Positions 29,561-38,837 of a stretch of DNA of 64,000 bases are shown piece by piece (the stretch's first letter is position 1; each line of letters starts with the position of its first letter). A model generated the notes under the pieces. It had not been told where the DNA came from and searched no databases. It saw only the letters and a list, made by a program, of their open reading frames with translations. This DNA is from Neptunitalea lumnitzerae (GTDB lineage: Bacteria > Bacteroidota > Bacteroidia > Flavobacteriales > Flavobacteriaceae), in contig NZ_BRVO01000002.1 of assembly GCF_027924185.1 (NCBI RefSeq), positions 186,001-250,000 on the forward strand, in the 5' to 3' direction. A program made the translations under genes and the position numbers.

Positions 29561-29968
29561 TCAGTCTTTTTTTTCACATAATTCGGTTAATACACCGTGA
29601 GTAGATTTAGGATGTAAGAAGGCTATGTGAAGTCCTTCTGCACCTTTTCTTGGAGTTTTGTCTATCAAGCGTACTCCTTTTTCTTCAGCATCTGCTAACT
29701 GATCTTCTAATTTGTTAACAGCAAATGCTATGTGGTGAATGCCTTCACCTTTTTTCTCTAAATACTTACCAATTGGACCTTCAGGATCTGTACTTTCAAG
29801 AAGTTCAATTTTTGTTTGACCAATCATAAAAAATGCTGTTTTCACTTTTTGGTCTGTTACCTCTTCTACAGAATAACATTTAAGTCCAAGAACGTTTTCG
29901 TAGTACGCAGTAGCTTCTTCAAGATTGTTAACTGCAATACCAATATGTTCTATATAATTTAAATCCAT
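29561..29968 (-). CDS. mce: Methylmalonyl-CoA epimerase
   Basis: A 135-residue VOC/glyoxalase-fold enzyme interconverting (R)- and (S)-methylmalonyl-CoA. Metal ligands are evident in NYIEHIGIAV (His), VKTAFFMIGQTKIELLE (Glu) and GEGIHHIAFAV (His). A catalytic Glu is expected near the C-terminus (VLTELCEKKD). Length is standard. It is the first gene of the operon and converts the mutase product to the stereoisomer used by the decarboxylase. Confidence 0.95.
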   Translation of the reverse strand: MDLNYIEHIGIAVNNLEEATAYYENVLGLKCYSVEEVTDQKVKTAFFMIGQTKIELLESTDPEGPIGKYLEKKGEGIHHIAFAVNKLEDQLADAEEKGVRLIDKTPRKGAEGLHIAFLHPKSTHGVLTELCEKKD

Positions 29969-30297
29969 AATCCTATGTTTTTTGGAAATTTTATTGCTAT
30001 TGTTTTATTGAGTTTTAGGCCTCAGTTTTTTTGTTACTTTTTTTGTTTTTTTTATCTATTCAAATTTTAAAGGAAAAAAATTAAAAAAAACTGTTTAATA
30101 TCATGTTTTATTACAGTTTTCATTGTTATAAATAGAGAATGGGTGTAATGCTGTAATTTTAATATTTTAAAAAAATGGATTTTATAAAATGCAGTAATAA
30201 TGCTTGTTGTGAAGGATTATTTAAAGTATAACAATAGATGAATACCCTTTAAAAAATTAATTTTAAAGGGTTTAAGTAAGTTTTTAGCAAAAAAGGA
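29969..30297. other. Intergenic region: methylmalonyl operon promoter side and lyase terminator
   Basis: This 329-bp AT-rich gap has no convincing gene. It should hold the promoter of the epimerase-led operon, but I find no clear TAnnTTTG/TTG pair. A dyad AAAACTGT (30087-30094) / ACAGTTTT (30113-30120) with an 18-nt centre lies about 120-150 bp upstream of the epimerase ATG and might be an operator. The PL11 terminator is at the right end. Confidence 0.6.
30244..30271 (-). terminator. Terminator of the CE12-GH2-PL11 operon
   Basis: ACCCTTTAAAA (30244-30254) and TTTTAAAGGGT (30261-30271) form a perfect 11-bp stem with a six-base loop, 26 bp after the lyase stop codon. The following T-run is short. 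Confidence 0.6.
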
Positions 30298-32124
30298 CTA
30301 TTCTAATTCCATACCTGTACCAATATAAAAACTAGGATGAGGTGGCTGGTTATAACCAACATTTTGCCATACTAAACTTAGTCTATATTGTCGGTCTTGT
30401 AATAGGGTAGGTAAGAGTATATTAGTAGGGTAGGTTGTAGCATAAACTCTTAACTCTTTATTGTCTTTACTTCTAAGAATTAGTTCTTCTCGCCAATCTC
30501 CTAAAATATCTCCAGAAAGTACAGGAGTTGCTTTTGTACCGTTGTTGGAAACAGCTCCTTCTGCTTGTAATAAAATACCTTGATTGTATTTTAAGATGTA
30601 ATTTTTATCTAGAATTTCTCTGGTGGCATCACCATCCCACCAAATTAGAAAATTAACTTCTTTAGGCGCTTGTCCAATAATATTACCCTTAATATCGTAA
30701 AGGTTTGGATTACCGCTCCACCACATTTGAGCTCCTTTAGTCTGAGTATCAATGTTACCACATACACCTCTACCAACATCTCGGTTAGGAGCTTCTTTAA
30801 ACAAGAGCTCTCCTGATTTAGCTTTGTATAATGTTACTCCAGGTCCTGTAGTGTTATCTTCTATTTCATGGATGTTAAATATTTCTAATCCTTCTATGTC
30901 AGGATCTAAATCGCCTACATGTAAGGCATCTCCATGTCTAAAACCTGTGGAGTAAAGTCCTTTTCCGTTGTTATCTACTACCATAGCGCCAAATACAATT
31001 TCATCTTTTCCATCTTCATCTACATCAGCTATCGATAAGCCATGATTTCCCATTCCAGAGTATGGGTTTTCTCTATTTTTAGAATCAAATATCCACCTCG
31101 ATATTATTTTTCCGTCTATGTAATCAAAAGCTGCTAAAACAGATCTGCCATAATACCCTCGTCCCATAATAAAACTAGGATGTTTTCCATCTAAAAAAGC
31201 TACCCCAGCTGTAAATCTATCGGCTCTGTTGGCAGTATTATCATTTTTCCCATTTCCTCCAACACCTCCCCAGCCAGATAAATCTCCACGTGGGGGGATG
31301 TAATCTACTGTAGCCATTGCTTTTCCATTTTCTCCGTTAAAAATGGTCAAGTACTCAGGACCTTTAATTATTTTACCATAGGTTTTTGATTCTGGATTGG
31401 TATCTCTCCAATCTTGGTGAGCATCGCCTATTATATTACCTAGGGCATCAGTGGTGCCATCTGCTGTTTTACAAGCCATTTCAGCTTTTCCATCCCCATC
31501 AAAATCGTACACTAAAAATTGGGTATAGTGGGCACCTTCTCTTATGTTTTTACCAAGATTTATTTCCCACAAAAGTGTACCATCCATTTTGTAGGCTTGA
31601 AAAATTGGAGGGTCTGTTAGTCCTCTGTGCGAATTGTCATGTGCTTTTCCTGTTTGGTGTAAGATAATTTCAAGTTGTCCATCACCGGTTAAATCTGCTA
31701 CCGAAGCATCATTGAGTGTATAACCTTTGGGTGTTTTTAAAGGAATTGAAAAATAGGGTTTCGCATGTATTGTTGGTGTTATTGTAAAAGAACCAGATTC
31801 TTCATTTTCCTCTTGTTTAATAACCGTTTTGATCAGATAGGTATATTCTGTACCATTGTTAAAAGTACTATCAATAAACCATGTCTGTTGCTTAATTGGC
31901 GTATTATTTAATTTATGTATTGGCCTGTTAGCTTCTTTTCTATACAGATTAAAACTAATATTTTTAGGGTCATTTTTGAATAGTCTCCAGTTTACAAAAA
32001 GTTCATTACTACTTTTCTGAGTTGCTATAATACCCCTATCTAAATATTCTGTTTGTACTTGAGCATTCGTATTACTTATAGTTACTATGATATTGATGAT
32101 ATATATAAACACATATTTTTTCAT
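30298..32124 (-). CDS. Rhamnogalacturonan lyase, PL11 family
   Basis: A 608-residue secreted lyase that cleaves the rhamnogalacturonan-I backbone between rhamnose and galacturonate by beta-elimination. A signal peptide (about residues 1-21) precedes an N-terminal beta domain (YLDRGIIATQKSSNELFVNW) and an eight-bladed propeller typical of YesW/YesX. The propeller has calcium-binding repeats such as DFDGDGKAEMACKTADGT, DVDEDGKDEIVFGAM and GDLDPDIEGLEIFN. Length matches PL11. It is the last gene of a three-gene set with the CE12 esterase and GH2 enzyme (48 bp downstream of GH2), followed by a terminator. Endo- or exo-action cannot be told from the sequence. Confidence 0.93.
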   Translation of the reverse strand: MKKYVFIYIINIIVTISNTNAQVQTEYLDRGIIATQKSSNELFVNWRLFKNDPKNISFNLYRKEANRPIHKLNNTPIKQQTWFIDSTFNNGTEYTYLIKTVIKQEENEESGSFTITPTIHAKPYFSIPLKTPKGYTLNDASVADLTGDGQLEIILHQTGKAHDNSHRGLTDPPIFQAYKMDGTLLWEINLGKNIREGAHYTQFLVYDFDGDGKAEMACKTADGTTDALGNIIGDAHQDWRDTNPESKTYGKIIKGPEYLTIFNGENGKAMATVDYIPPRGDLSGWGGVGGNGKNDNTANRADRFTAGVAFLDGKHPSFIMGRGYYGRSVLAAFDYIDGKIISRWIFDSKNRENPYSGMGNHGLSIADVDEDGKDEIVFGAMVVDNNGKGLYSTGFRHGDALHVGDLDPDIEGLEIFNIHEIEDNTTGPGVTLYKAKSGELLFKEAPNRDVGRGVCGNIDTQTKGAQMWWSGNPNLYDIKGNIIGQAPKEVNFLIWWDGDATREILDKNYILKYNQGILLQAEGAVSNNGTKATPVLSGDILGDWREELILRSKDNKELRVYATTYPTNILLPTLLQDRQYRLSLVWQNVGYNQPPHPSFYIGTGMELE

Positions 32125-32172
32125 AACTAGATACTTTTAAATAGCTTACAAGTAAAGGGAGAAACACTATAC

Positions 32173-35007
32173 TTAATTTTTAAAATCAAACCAGACTTTC
32201 ATCGTAATTCCATCATCACCACTTTTAATTCTAATATTTGTTGGTTGACTTGAAGGACCTTGATGCTCAAGGGGTTTAAAAGCTCTCATACCTGGGATTT
32301 CGTACATGAAAGATAAATTACCGCTTGGAAATTCAGGTTGCGGAAAGCATTTACTAATACTATTCTTAGGCATATCAGGAGTAAATAGATGTAGAAATAA
32401 GTTATCTGACTCACTGAACAAACGTAATGTGTTTTCTCCAGAAATTTTTCCTGCTATAAAGTTTGCATGATATCCTTTAAACTCAGGATAGATTAGATTT
32501 TCAAAGCTTTCTCCTGTTATGGTAGTATTATATTCCTTTTCCCATATGTTGTATTCTACACCATCTAAACGGTTTTTCCAGACATGATAAGGACCCTTTC
32601 CAAACCAAGTGAACTTATCAATGTTTTTTTCAGAAAAATCAAATGTGAGTCCAAATTTATCTATACTTCCTTCAAAAAAGGCTCCATCAAATCCGCTATT
32701 TCTTCCTGCATCTTTTAACATCAAAGCATCCATTAGCAATCTGCCATCAGTATCTATTGTCCATTCAATCTTTTTTAGTCCACCGGCATAATTTATGGTA
32801 CACTTAGCAACGCTATCTGTTTGTGTTATTTTATATCCTGTAACTTTTGCTTTCATACCAATAGGGGTAGGACCATTAGATAACGGAAAATCTTTACCAT
32901 TGGTTGAGATTGAAGTTATATTACCAGTACTTTTATCTAAACTAACTTTCACCTTATTAGCTTCTAGCACAACGGTATTACCAACCTCTTTTACAGATGG
33001 TTTAATAGTACTTTTGGGCGTAGACATAAATTTATTTACGTAATAATCGGCATGATGCATTTTCCAGGTCCAAGTATATATTTCTCTACCAAAAGAATCT
33101 GTTGCTGTTACTTCTAACAAATCTGCATTCAAATCGTTTTTAGTAATTGGAATATGTATCTTTCTCATTTCTCCAGGAGCAATATCAGCAACTTCTATAG
33201 TACCTTCATTTACTACTTTTATAGAGGCTTCTTCATAAAATGTATGTTCATTCGCAATCTTAACTTTAAATGAAAAATCACACTTATTTAAATTGGTATA
33301 CAAGTATTCATTTTTTACAAAAATGTCACCTTTAAAACTATCTGTAATTTGAAGTGGTGCAATTTGAACTGGTGACCATACTTCTTTTACAGTATAAAAG
33401 CTACCTTCCTTTTCTCTATGAGGCCCTAAGACTCCATCTGGTGCTAAGTTTCCTTTAGAATCATATTTTTGAGGTCCTGTCCAATCGGTTCTATAGACAG
33501 CTTCATCACCAAATACCCAAATGAAACCACCTGCAAAAAGTGGACTTTCTTTATAGTGTGTCCAAAAATCTTTTAATCCGGCACCAATTCCATTATCATA
33601 GGTTCCATGCATGAATTCTGTTGGGAAAAATACATTTTCTCCATTACCAAATCTATGAACACCTGTTAGGTACGTAGGGTAATGATGTGCATCCCATCCA
33701 TTAAAGTCAGCCCAAGGATGAATTACAATTCTATTTTGAGGATCATGTTTCGAAAATTCTCCATCAATTTCTTCATTCCATCCGCCTTCATTTCCATGAT
33801 CCCAAATAATAATTGAAGGATGATTCACATCTCGTTCAATCATTTCTTGAATCAATTGTGTGCCCGTTTCTGTATCATAACCATTTTGCCAACCTGCAAG
33901 CTCATCCAAAACAAATAGCCCCAAAGAATCACAAACCTCTAAGAAATGTGAGTCAGGCGGATAATGACTACGCACAGCATTCATGTTCATATCTTTAATT
34001 AAGTTCACGTCCATAATACTGATACGCTTACTGGTGCTACGTCCAGATTCGGGCCAAAATGTATGCCTATTAATCCCCTTCATTAATATTTTAGTTCCAT
34101 TTACATAAATACCATCTTTCTTTTTGAATTCTAATTTTCTAAACCCAATTCTTTTTTTGGTGGTGTGGAGCACATCCCCATTTCTAACCAACCTCAATTC
34201 TAACCAATATAGATTTGGAGATTCAGGAGACCAAGGCTCTACGTTTTCCCATTTGACTGATATGGTTTGTTCTGTTTCTTTGGAAAGATCCATTGAAAAG
34301 GTTTCTAATTGCTGATGGTTAGTATCACCGTATAAAGTAGCTTGTAACTTGGTATTGTTTTTTAAGTTGTTTATTTCTAAGTCAGCAGTTAGACTTCCGT
34401 CCATTTTAGGGTCAACCGCTATTTTAGCGATATGAGTTTCAGGTAACACAGTTAACCAAACAGGGCGATAAATACCTCCAAAAAGCCACCAATCTGCCTT
34501 ACGTTCCGCATTATTTACAGATGCATTAGCAGAATGTTTCCATACATGTACTTCTACTGTATTTGGCTTATTGTATTGTATCAACTTAGAAATGTCATAA
34601 CTAAACTCATAAAAGCCACCTTGATGCTTTTTACCAGCTAATTTTCCGTTTATCTTCACTTCGGTATCGGTCATTACCCCGCTAAAGTGAATAATTACCC
34701 TCTGATGCTTATACGTTTTAGGAACTTCAAATTCGTATTTATAATAGCCTTCTTCTTTGCTTGGTTCATCTTGGTTTAGCTCTTTATACCAACGTCCATA
34801 GGTATATTCTCCAAATCCTTCGGTCTCCCATTGAGAGGGTACATTTATCTTAGACCATACATTACTGTTTTGTCCATTTGTTACTTTAAAATCCCATTCA
34901 ACTGGATGTTCAAAATCGGTACCCGAAAGCATTATTTTTTTGGTCTCTTGTGAGTATACACCTGAATAGGTAAAGAGAAGTAACAGTATGGTTGTTAATC
35001 TTATCAT
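32173..35007 (-). CDS. Glycoside hydrolase family 2 (beta-galactosidase-like)
   Basis: A 944-residue exported GH2 enzyme. A signal peptide (about residues 1-19) is followed by a sugar-binding jelly-roll (about 25-190), an Ig-like domain and the TIM barrel. The acid/base Glu is seen in IWDHGNEGGWN and the nucleophile Glu in FPTEFMHGTYDNG. A long C-terminal part resembles beta-galactosidase small-chain domains (FGLTFDFSEKNIDKFTWFGKGP). In a rhamnogalacturonan locus it may remove galactose side chains or unsaturated-end sugars; beta-galactosidase, beta-glucuronidase and arabinosidase activities all occur in the family. Its ATG overlaps the stop codon of the esterase gene by one base (TAATG), so translation is coupled. 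Confidence 0.88.
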   Translation of the reverse strand: MIRLTTILLLLFTYSGVYSQETKKIMLSGTDFEHPVEWDFKVTNGQNSNVWSKINVPSQWETEGFGEYTYGRWYKELNQDEPSKEEGYYKYEFEVPKTYKHQRVIIHFSGVMTDTEVKINGKLAGKKHQGGFYEFSYDISKLIQYNKPNTVEVHVWKHSANASVNNAERKADWWLFGGIYRPVWLTVLPETHIAKIAVDPKMDGSLTADLEINNLKNNTKLQATLYGDTNHQQLETFSMDLSKETEQTISVKWENVEPWSPESPNLYWLELRLVRNGDVLHTTKKRIGFRKLEFKKKDGIYVNGTKILMKGINRHTFWPESGRSTSKRISIMDVNLIKDMNMNAVRSHYPPDSHFLEVCDSLGLFVLDELAGWQNGYDTETGTQLIQEMIERDVNHPSIIIWDHGNEGGWNEEIDGEFSKHDPQNRIVIHPWADFNGWDAHHYPTYLTGVHRFGNGENVFFPTEFMHGTYDNGIGAGLKDFWTHYKESPLFAGGFIWVFGDEAVYRTDWTGPQKYDSKGNLAPDGVLGPHREKEGSFYTVKEVWSPVQIAPLQITDSFKGDIFVKNEYLYTNLNKCDFSFKVKIANEHTFYEEASIKVVNEGTIEVADIAPGEMRKIHIPITKNDLNADLLEVTATDSFGREIYTWTWKMHHADYYVNKFMSTPKSTIKPSVKEVGNTVVLEANKVKVSLDKSTGNITSISTNGKDFPLSNGPTPIGMKAKVTGYKITQTDSVAKCTINYAGGLKKIEWTIDTDGRLLMDALMLKDAGRNSGFDGAFFEGSIDKFGLTFDFSEKNIDKFTWFGKGPYHVWKNRLDGVEYNIWEKEYNTTITGESFENLIYPEFKGYHANFIAGKISGENTLRLFSESDNLFLHLFTPDMPKNSISKCFPQPEFPSGNLSFMYEIPGMRAFKPLEHQGPSSQPTNIRIKSGDDGITMKVWFDFKN

Positions 35008-36287
35008 TAGTTTCCGTAAGGTTTAGTATTATCATATCTAGGACTCATTGGTAAATCCCATTTTTTGTAGTGATTAGGTTGCTTTGCATTGTATGCAGGC
35101 ATTCCTTTTTTGAAATATTTAGCTAGGGCTAATTTTTGTTCTTTAATGTCTTGAATAACTGCTAATGATATTTCATTGGCTCCAAAACTATTAAAATGTG
35201 TATTATCCTCTAATGCATCTGATTGTCCAGGAAAAGTATGTGCAGGATACTGAACAAATGCATTTCTTGAAACCTCATCTCCCCAACTTTCATACATGTA
35301 GGTAGTTAATTGTGTAATATCTATTAAAGGTACATTAAGGTCTTCCGATACTTTGCGCATGGCATTAGGAAAATCTCCATGAGTAGGCTTTAATTTATCA
35401 TTTTCAAATGCTCTTCGTTGGGTAGGAGTAAGTAAAATTGGAGTGGCGCCTTTACTTTTTGCCACTTGAATAAACTCTTTCAACAAATTAGTATATAAAC
35501 CATAAGCACCATTACCTTCCCCTTTTATTTTCTCATCGTTATGGCCAAACTCTATAAGTAAATAGTCTCCCTTTTGTAAAAGAGAAACAATTTTCTCTAG
35601 TCGTTTCATCCCTTTAAACGATTGTAATGAAGCACCCGAAAAAGCATAATTAGCCACTACTGCTTTTTTGTTAACGTAGGCAGGTAAAAATTGTCCCCAC
35701 GAAGCCCATGGTTCCACATCTTGATTGGTGACAGTTGAGTCTCCTGCTAAGAAAATAGTAGTTATATTTTTAATAGGTTTTATTTTTATGTTCTGAATAG
35801 TGGTAGTCCCTAAAAACTCAAGAGTCAATTTTTTATCCCAATCCATTTTAGGTTCTTCACGTTCTTTTAAAATAACCGTTTCTAAACTATTTTTGATGGT
35901 TTTATGATGTAGATGTACATTAAATGTAAGGGTTTCAAAGCTTCCTTTATGGGTTAAATGTTGGGCAATCATGAGTTGCCTTGATTCAGCTTTGATAGTG
36001 GTATTACAATCTTGTGTATTACTTCCTAATTTCACCTTTACTTGGTAGTTGCCCTCAGGTAAAGTAAAAGAGAAATAGGCACTACTATTAATGCACATCC
36101 CTTCCTCTGTAAATTCCACATTTTTGTCTGTATTAAAGTCAAATCCATATTGTCCATTTTCTAAAAATGAAACTGAATTTAAAACTTCATAATCTGCTTT
36201 TTTCGATTTTTGAAATGATATAGTTTGAGCATACGTAGTTACCGTGAAGCACAAGCATATATATACAATTTTTCTTTTTAAATACAT
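35007..36287 (-). CDS. Rhamnogalacturonan acetylesterase, CE12 (SGNH hydrolase) with N-terminal beta domain
   Basis: A 426-residue exported esterase. A signal peptide (about residues 1-20) precedes a beta-rich, carbohydrate-binding-like domain (about 25-170). The SGNH catalytic domain follows: block I AGDSTV (Ser184), block III EFGHND (about 247-252) and block V DNTHFNSFGANE with the Asp/His pair. CE12 enzymes remove O-acetyl groups from galacturonate of rhamnogalacturonan, opening it to the lyase. It is first in the CE12-GH2-PL11 operon and has one of the five matching operator/-7 promoters, so it begins a transcript. Confidence 0.9.
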   Translation of the reverse strand: MYLKRKIVYICLCFTVTTYAQTISFQKSKKADYEVLNSVSFLENGQYGFDFNTDKNVEFTEEGMCINSSAYFSFTLPEGNYQVKVKLGSNTQDCNTTIKAESRQLMIAQHLTHKGSFETLTFNVHLHHKTIKNSLETVILKEREEPKMDWDKKLTLEFLGTTTIQNIKIKPIKNITTIFLAGDSTVTNQDVEPWASWGQFLPAYVNKKAVVANYAFSGASLQSFKGMKRLEKIVSLLQKGDYLLIEFGHNDEKIKGEGNGAYGLYTNLLKEFIQVAKSKGATPILLTPTQRRAFENDKLKPTHGDFPNAMRKVSEDLNVPLIDITQLTTYMYESWGDEVSRNAFVQYPAHTFPGQSDALEDNTHFNSFGANEISLAVIQDIKEQKLALAKYFKKGMPAYNAKQPNHYKKWDLPMSPRYDNTKPYGN

Positions 36288-36311
36288 GGATTAATACATT
36301 ACAGATATTAC

Positions 36312-36319
36312 TAAATGTA
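36312..36319 (-). promoter_or_regulatory. Predicted -7 element of the CE12-GH2-PL11 operon
   Basis: On the minus strand TACATTTA, close to TAnnTTTG, lies 24 bp before the CE12 ATG and exactly 20 bp downstream of the shared operator. Confidence 0.6.
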
Positions 36320-36339
36320 AATAGATTTACAAAATAAGG

Positions 36340-36356
36340 TGTCCTGTACTGTTATG
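36340..36356 (-). promoter_or_regulatory. Rhamnose-regulon operator candidate, site 4
   Basis: The minus strand reads CATAACAGTACAGGACA, 14 of 17 matches to the consensus CAGKAYRSNACRGGATA derived from all five sites. It is the weakest of the set. I prefer this alignment over a shifted one because only here is the spacing to the -7 element exactly 20 bp, as at the other four promoters. Confidence 0.6.
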
Positions 36357-36379
36357 AAATGATAGTTGTCAAACTATTT

Positions 36380-36694
36380 CTATTCCAAATAAAAAACTTC
36401 TTTTAGTGGTATTGCTACGGGAGAATTATCTTCATTAACTTCCATAATATCGCTCATATGATCCCACCATTTTTTCATTATAGAAGTTTGAGGTAAATCA
36501 TTTGAGGTATGTTCTTCTGTTAATTTTTGGAAGGCAAACAGTACACCTGTTTCTTCATCTAAAAATATATGATAATCTCTAATTCCTGAGACCGTTAATA
36601 AACTTGAAAGTTCCGGCCATATTTCATCATGTCTTTTCTTATATTCAGTCTCACATCCTGACTTTAATTTCATTTTAAAAGCTACTGTTTGCAT
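36380..36694 (-). CDS. rhaM: L-rhamnose mutarotase
   Basis: A 104-residue ferredoxin-like-fold enzyme that interconverts alpha- and beta-L-rhamnose so that the isomerase can use it. Starting at the ATG at 36694 gives the standard length and the usual N-terminus (MQTVAFKMKLKSG). A longer frame upstream would only extend into the neighbouring gene. The His in YKKRHDEIWPEL and the aromatic IMKKWWDHMSDIME segment match RhaM. It is the last gene behind the NCS1 permease and the two large enzymes, 17 bp after the stop of the 707-residue protein. RhaM is cytoplasmic, so this transcript mixes export and catabolic genes. Confidence 0.93.
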   Translation of the reverse strand: MQTVAFKMKLKSGCETEYKKRHDEIWPELSSLLTVSGIRDYHIFLDEETGVLFAFQKLTEEHTSNDLPQTSIMKKWWDHMSDIMEVNEDNSPVAIPLKEVFYLE

Positions 36695-36711
36695 TTCTTG
36701 TGGTGTGTTTG

Positions 36712-38835
36712 TTAAAACATTTTTTCTAGTCCTTCCCATTGTACTTTCCAAGTACCGTCTTTTGGGAATCCTGGGTTTTTCTCGGTACAACCATCCCAAC
36801 CTGCACACATCATAGCTACGGCAGTTAATAAGCCACCATTACCAGGAAGATAAATAGGTAACCTTTCCTCTTGATAATTATGGCCATTAGCAGTATATGT
36901 ATTGGTTTGTACATCCATAAAGAGTGCATCAATGGCTTTATCTGGTTTACCTAGTCTTGCAGCAGACATGGCTGTCATAGGAAAATCCCACCCCCAAGTA
37001 TCTTCCCAAGTCCATGTATCCCAAACCAAATTAAAGGTATTGTTCATAATACTTTTATCCAGTAGAGGTGTTTCGGGTAGCATTCCGTAAGTTCCTAACA
37101 CAGAAGGGTGGTCTGTTTTATACTCTGGATTGGTATAGGAGTCAGTAGCACTTTCAGTGGCTAGGTAAACTCCTTCTTGAATAGGCAATTCTGATAAGTT
37201 AGATACTACATGAACCCATTTCTCTGGAACTTCTTGGTGCAAGCGTTCCTTCCATTTAATGGCTGTTGTTAAAGCCCAATTCCAATACGCTAATTCATAC
37301 GTAGGGTTGAATGTTTCCATAGCTTTAAAGCGTTCCTGTGCAGGTATCACACCAGGGCCTAATACATAGCTATGCGTTTTAGTATCATAATGAGCAAAAG
37401 AGCTCATAAAATCAGCAGTTGCAAATACTTCTTTTTTATAAGTATCTAAAGTTTCAATGGTGCTTTTATTTCGGTACATTAATTCAGCAAAGGTTATAAA
37501 ATGTGGTTGTTGCCATATTAAAAAGGATCCTACTGAAGAAGGACTTTCATTCCCGTAATTATCAGTCATTTTTTGCCATCTCACCCCATCAAAACCTTGT
37601 CTTTTAGCTCTATTTTTAGCTTTGTTTGCCACCTTAGTATACCATGGTAAACTCTTTTCTAGTAATTCGGGTCTTCCCCATAAGGCAAAATGAACTCCAT
37701 GCCACCAATGCATTTCTAAATGAGGCTTTCCATACCAACTATTAAAAGTAAGTCCGGTTTCTTGCGGAGGTACGTTCCCTGTGCATTGTACTTTGGTAAG
37801 GTACTGTGATAATATAATTCTTCTTTCCAATTCATGAGCCCTACTGTCTGTGCTTCCAGTAAAATCTACAGCACCTCCTGATTTCCAAAAATGTTCCCAT
37901 TCTTTGGTACTACTTTCTTTAATAGCTTTTGCGCTTGGTATTTCTGTTTCTCCATTGGTAAATTCACAAACAATAGTGAAAACATTTTTTGTTTTTGGAA
38001 TGATACTATAGTAACTATCGCTTTCCTTTTGTATGGAGGCTTTTTCTTCCCATAAGAATTTAGTTTTATATACAAGCGAATCTAACTTTCTGGAGATAAT
38101 AGCTTGTTTATCATTACTAGAAATTTCACTAACATATTTTCTAGGTCCTGTTTTCTCTGTACCATAATCTGACCAGCCTGCTGTTGGGTATGGAAAACGT
38201 ACGTATAACTTAATCTGTTTTTTCTTTAATAGAGCTGATTCTATCTTGAATCCTAATGCATCTGCGTTTTGATGACAATTGGTAAATACGGTTACCAAAG
38301 TTCCTTCTAAAGTAAATTTACTAGTGATTTCTCCAGTCCATAAATTTAAGGTTTGTTGTATGTTTTTAAGATCGGCGATACTCGCTTTAGACCCATCTTT
38401 TTTGTACAATTCCATTCCCACATTTCCTAATTGAACTCTATGTGGGTTTGCTCTGAAATAGTTAATAGCAGCTTTATGTCTTTCATTCGAGGTAGATTGT
38501 ACAGAATAGGTTATTTTTCTACCATACTGGTCATATTCTTTCAACGTTTCGTCAAATGTATACTTTTCTGTGTTAGGGTAGGAGTTCCATCCCCATTCAG
38601 ATTCGGTTCCTAGAGGCACTCCGGCTTGGTAATAATCGGGGAAGGATTGCATACCAGTGATGTCTACAGTATAAGCAAAAGTTCCGTTCCCTACAGATAA
38701 CGATCCTAAGGTATCAATTTTAGTAAGCTCAACATTGTGCCTGTTCACCAGTGCTTTTCTATCAATTTTTTGCTGTGCTATCACTAGTGAAGTAGCAAGT
38801 ATGCAAAACATTGTTATATAACGATTTTGTTTCAT
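36712..38835 (-). CDS. Exported six-hairpin glycosidase-like protein of unassigned family
   Basis: A 707-residue exported protein (signal peptide to about residue 20, VIAQ). The N-terminal half is beta-rich (LGSLSVGNGTFAYTVDITG). The C-terminal half has features of (alpha/alpha)6-barrel enzymes: TFNSWYGKPHLEMHWWHGVH, VLGPGVIPAQERF and WTWEDTWGWDFPMTAMSAARL resemble active-site strands of GH65/GH95-like proteins, with Glu and Asp residues that could be catalytic. I do not recognise the CAZy family. Its place between a DUF4450 protein and RhaM, under a rhamnose-catabolic operon, suggests it acts on a rhamnose-containing linkage. Function is inferred from context only. Confidence 0.6.
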   Translation of the reverse strand: MKQNRYITMFCILATSLVIAQQKIDRKALVNRHNVELTKIDTLGSLSVGNGTFAYTVDITGMQSFPDYYQAGVPLGTESEWGWNSYPNTEKYTFDETLKEYDQYGRKITYSVQSTSNERHKAAINYFRANPHRVQLGNVGMELYKKDGSKASIADLKNIQQTLNLWTGEITSKFTLEGTLVTVFTNCHQNADALGFKIESALLKKKQIKLYVRFPYPTAGWSDYGTEKTGPRKYVSEISSNDKQAIISRKLDSLVYKTKFLWEEKASIQKESDSYYSIIPKTKNVFTIVCEFTNGETEIPSAKAIKESSTKEWEHFWKSGGAVDFTGSTDSRAHELERRIILSQYLTKVQCTGNVPPQETGLTFNSWYGKPHLEMHWWHGVHFALWGRPELLEKSLPWYTKVANKAKNRAKRQGFDGVRWQKMTDNYGNESPSSVGSFLIWQQPHFITFAELMYRNKSTIETLDTYKKEVFATADFMSSFAHYDTKTHSYVLGPGVIPAQERFKAMETFNPTYELAYWNWALTTAIKWKERLHQEVPEKWVHVVSNLSELPIQEGVYLATESATDSYTNPEYKTDHPSVLGTYGMLPETPLLDKSIMNNTFNLVWDTWTWEDTWGWDFPMTAMSAARLGKPDKAIDALFMDVQTNTYTANGHNYQEERLPIYLPGNGGLLTAVAMMCAGWDGCTEKNPGFPKDGTWKVQWEGLEKMF

Positions 38836-38837
38836 TT

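Noticed and set aside
29969-30297. Cobalamin riboswitch in front of the mutase operon
   Set aside because: I cannot find a B12-box-like conserved core or the expected stem arrangement in this gap.
36338-36354. Alternative alignment of operator site 4 (CAGTACAGGACACCTTA)
   Set aside because: It scores the same number of matches but breaks the 20-bp spacing to a -7 element that all other sites keep.
36361-36378. Short hairpin at the 3' end of rhaM
   Set aside because: Six-base AT-rich stem without a T-run; too weak to call a terminator.
36380-36808. Longer 142-residue frame for the rhamnose mutarotase
   Set aside because: The extra N-terminal residues overlap the preceding gene and do not resemble RhaM; the ATG at 36694 gives the standard 104 residues.
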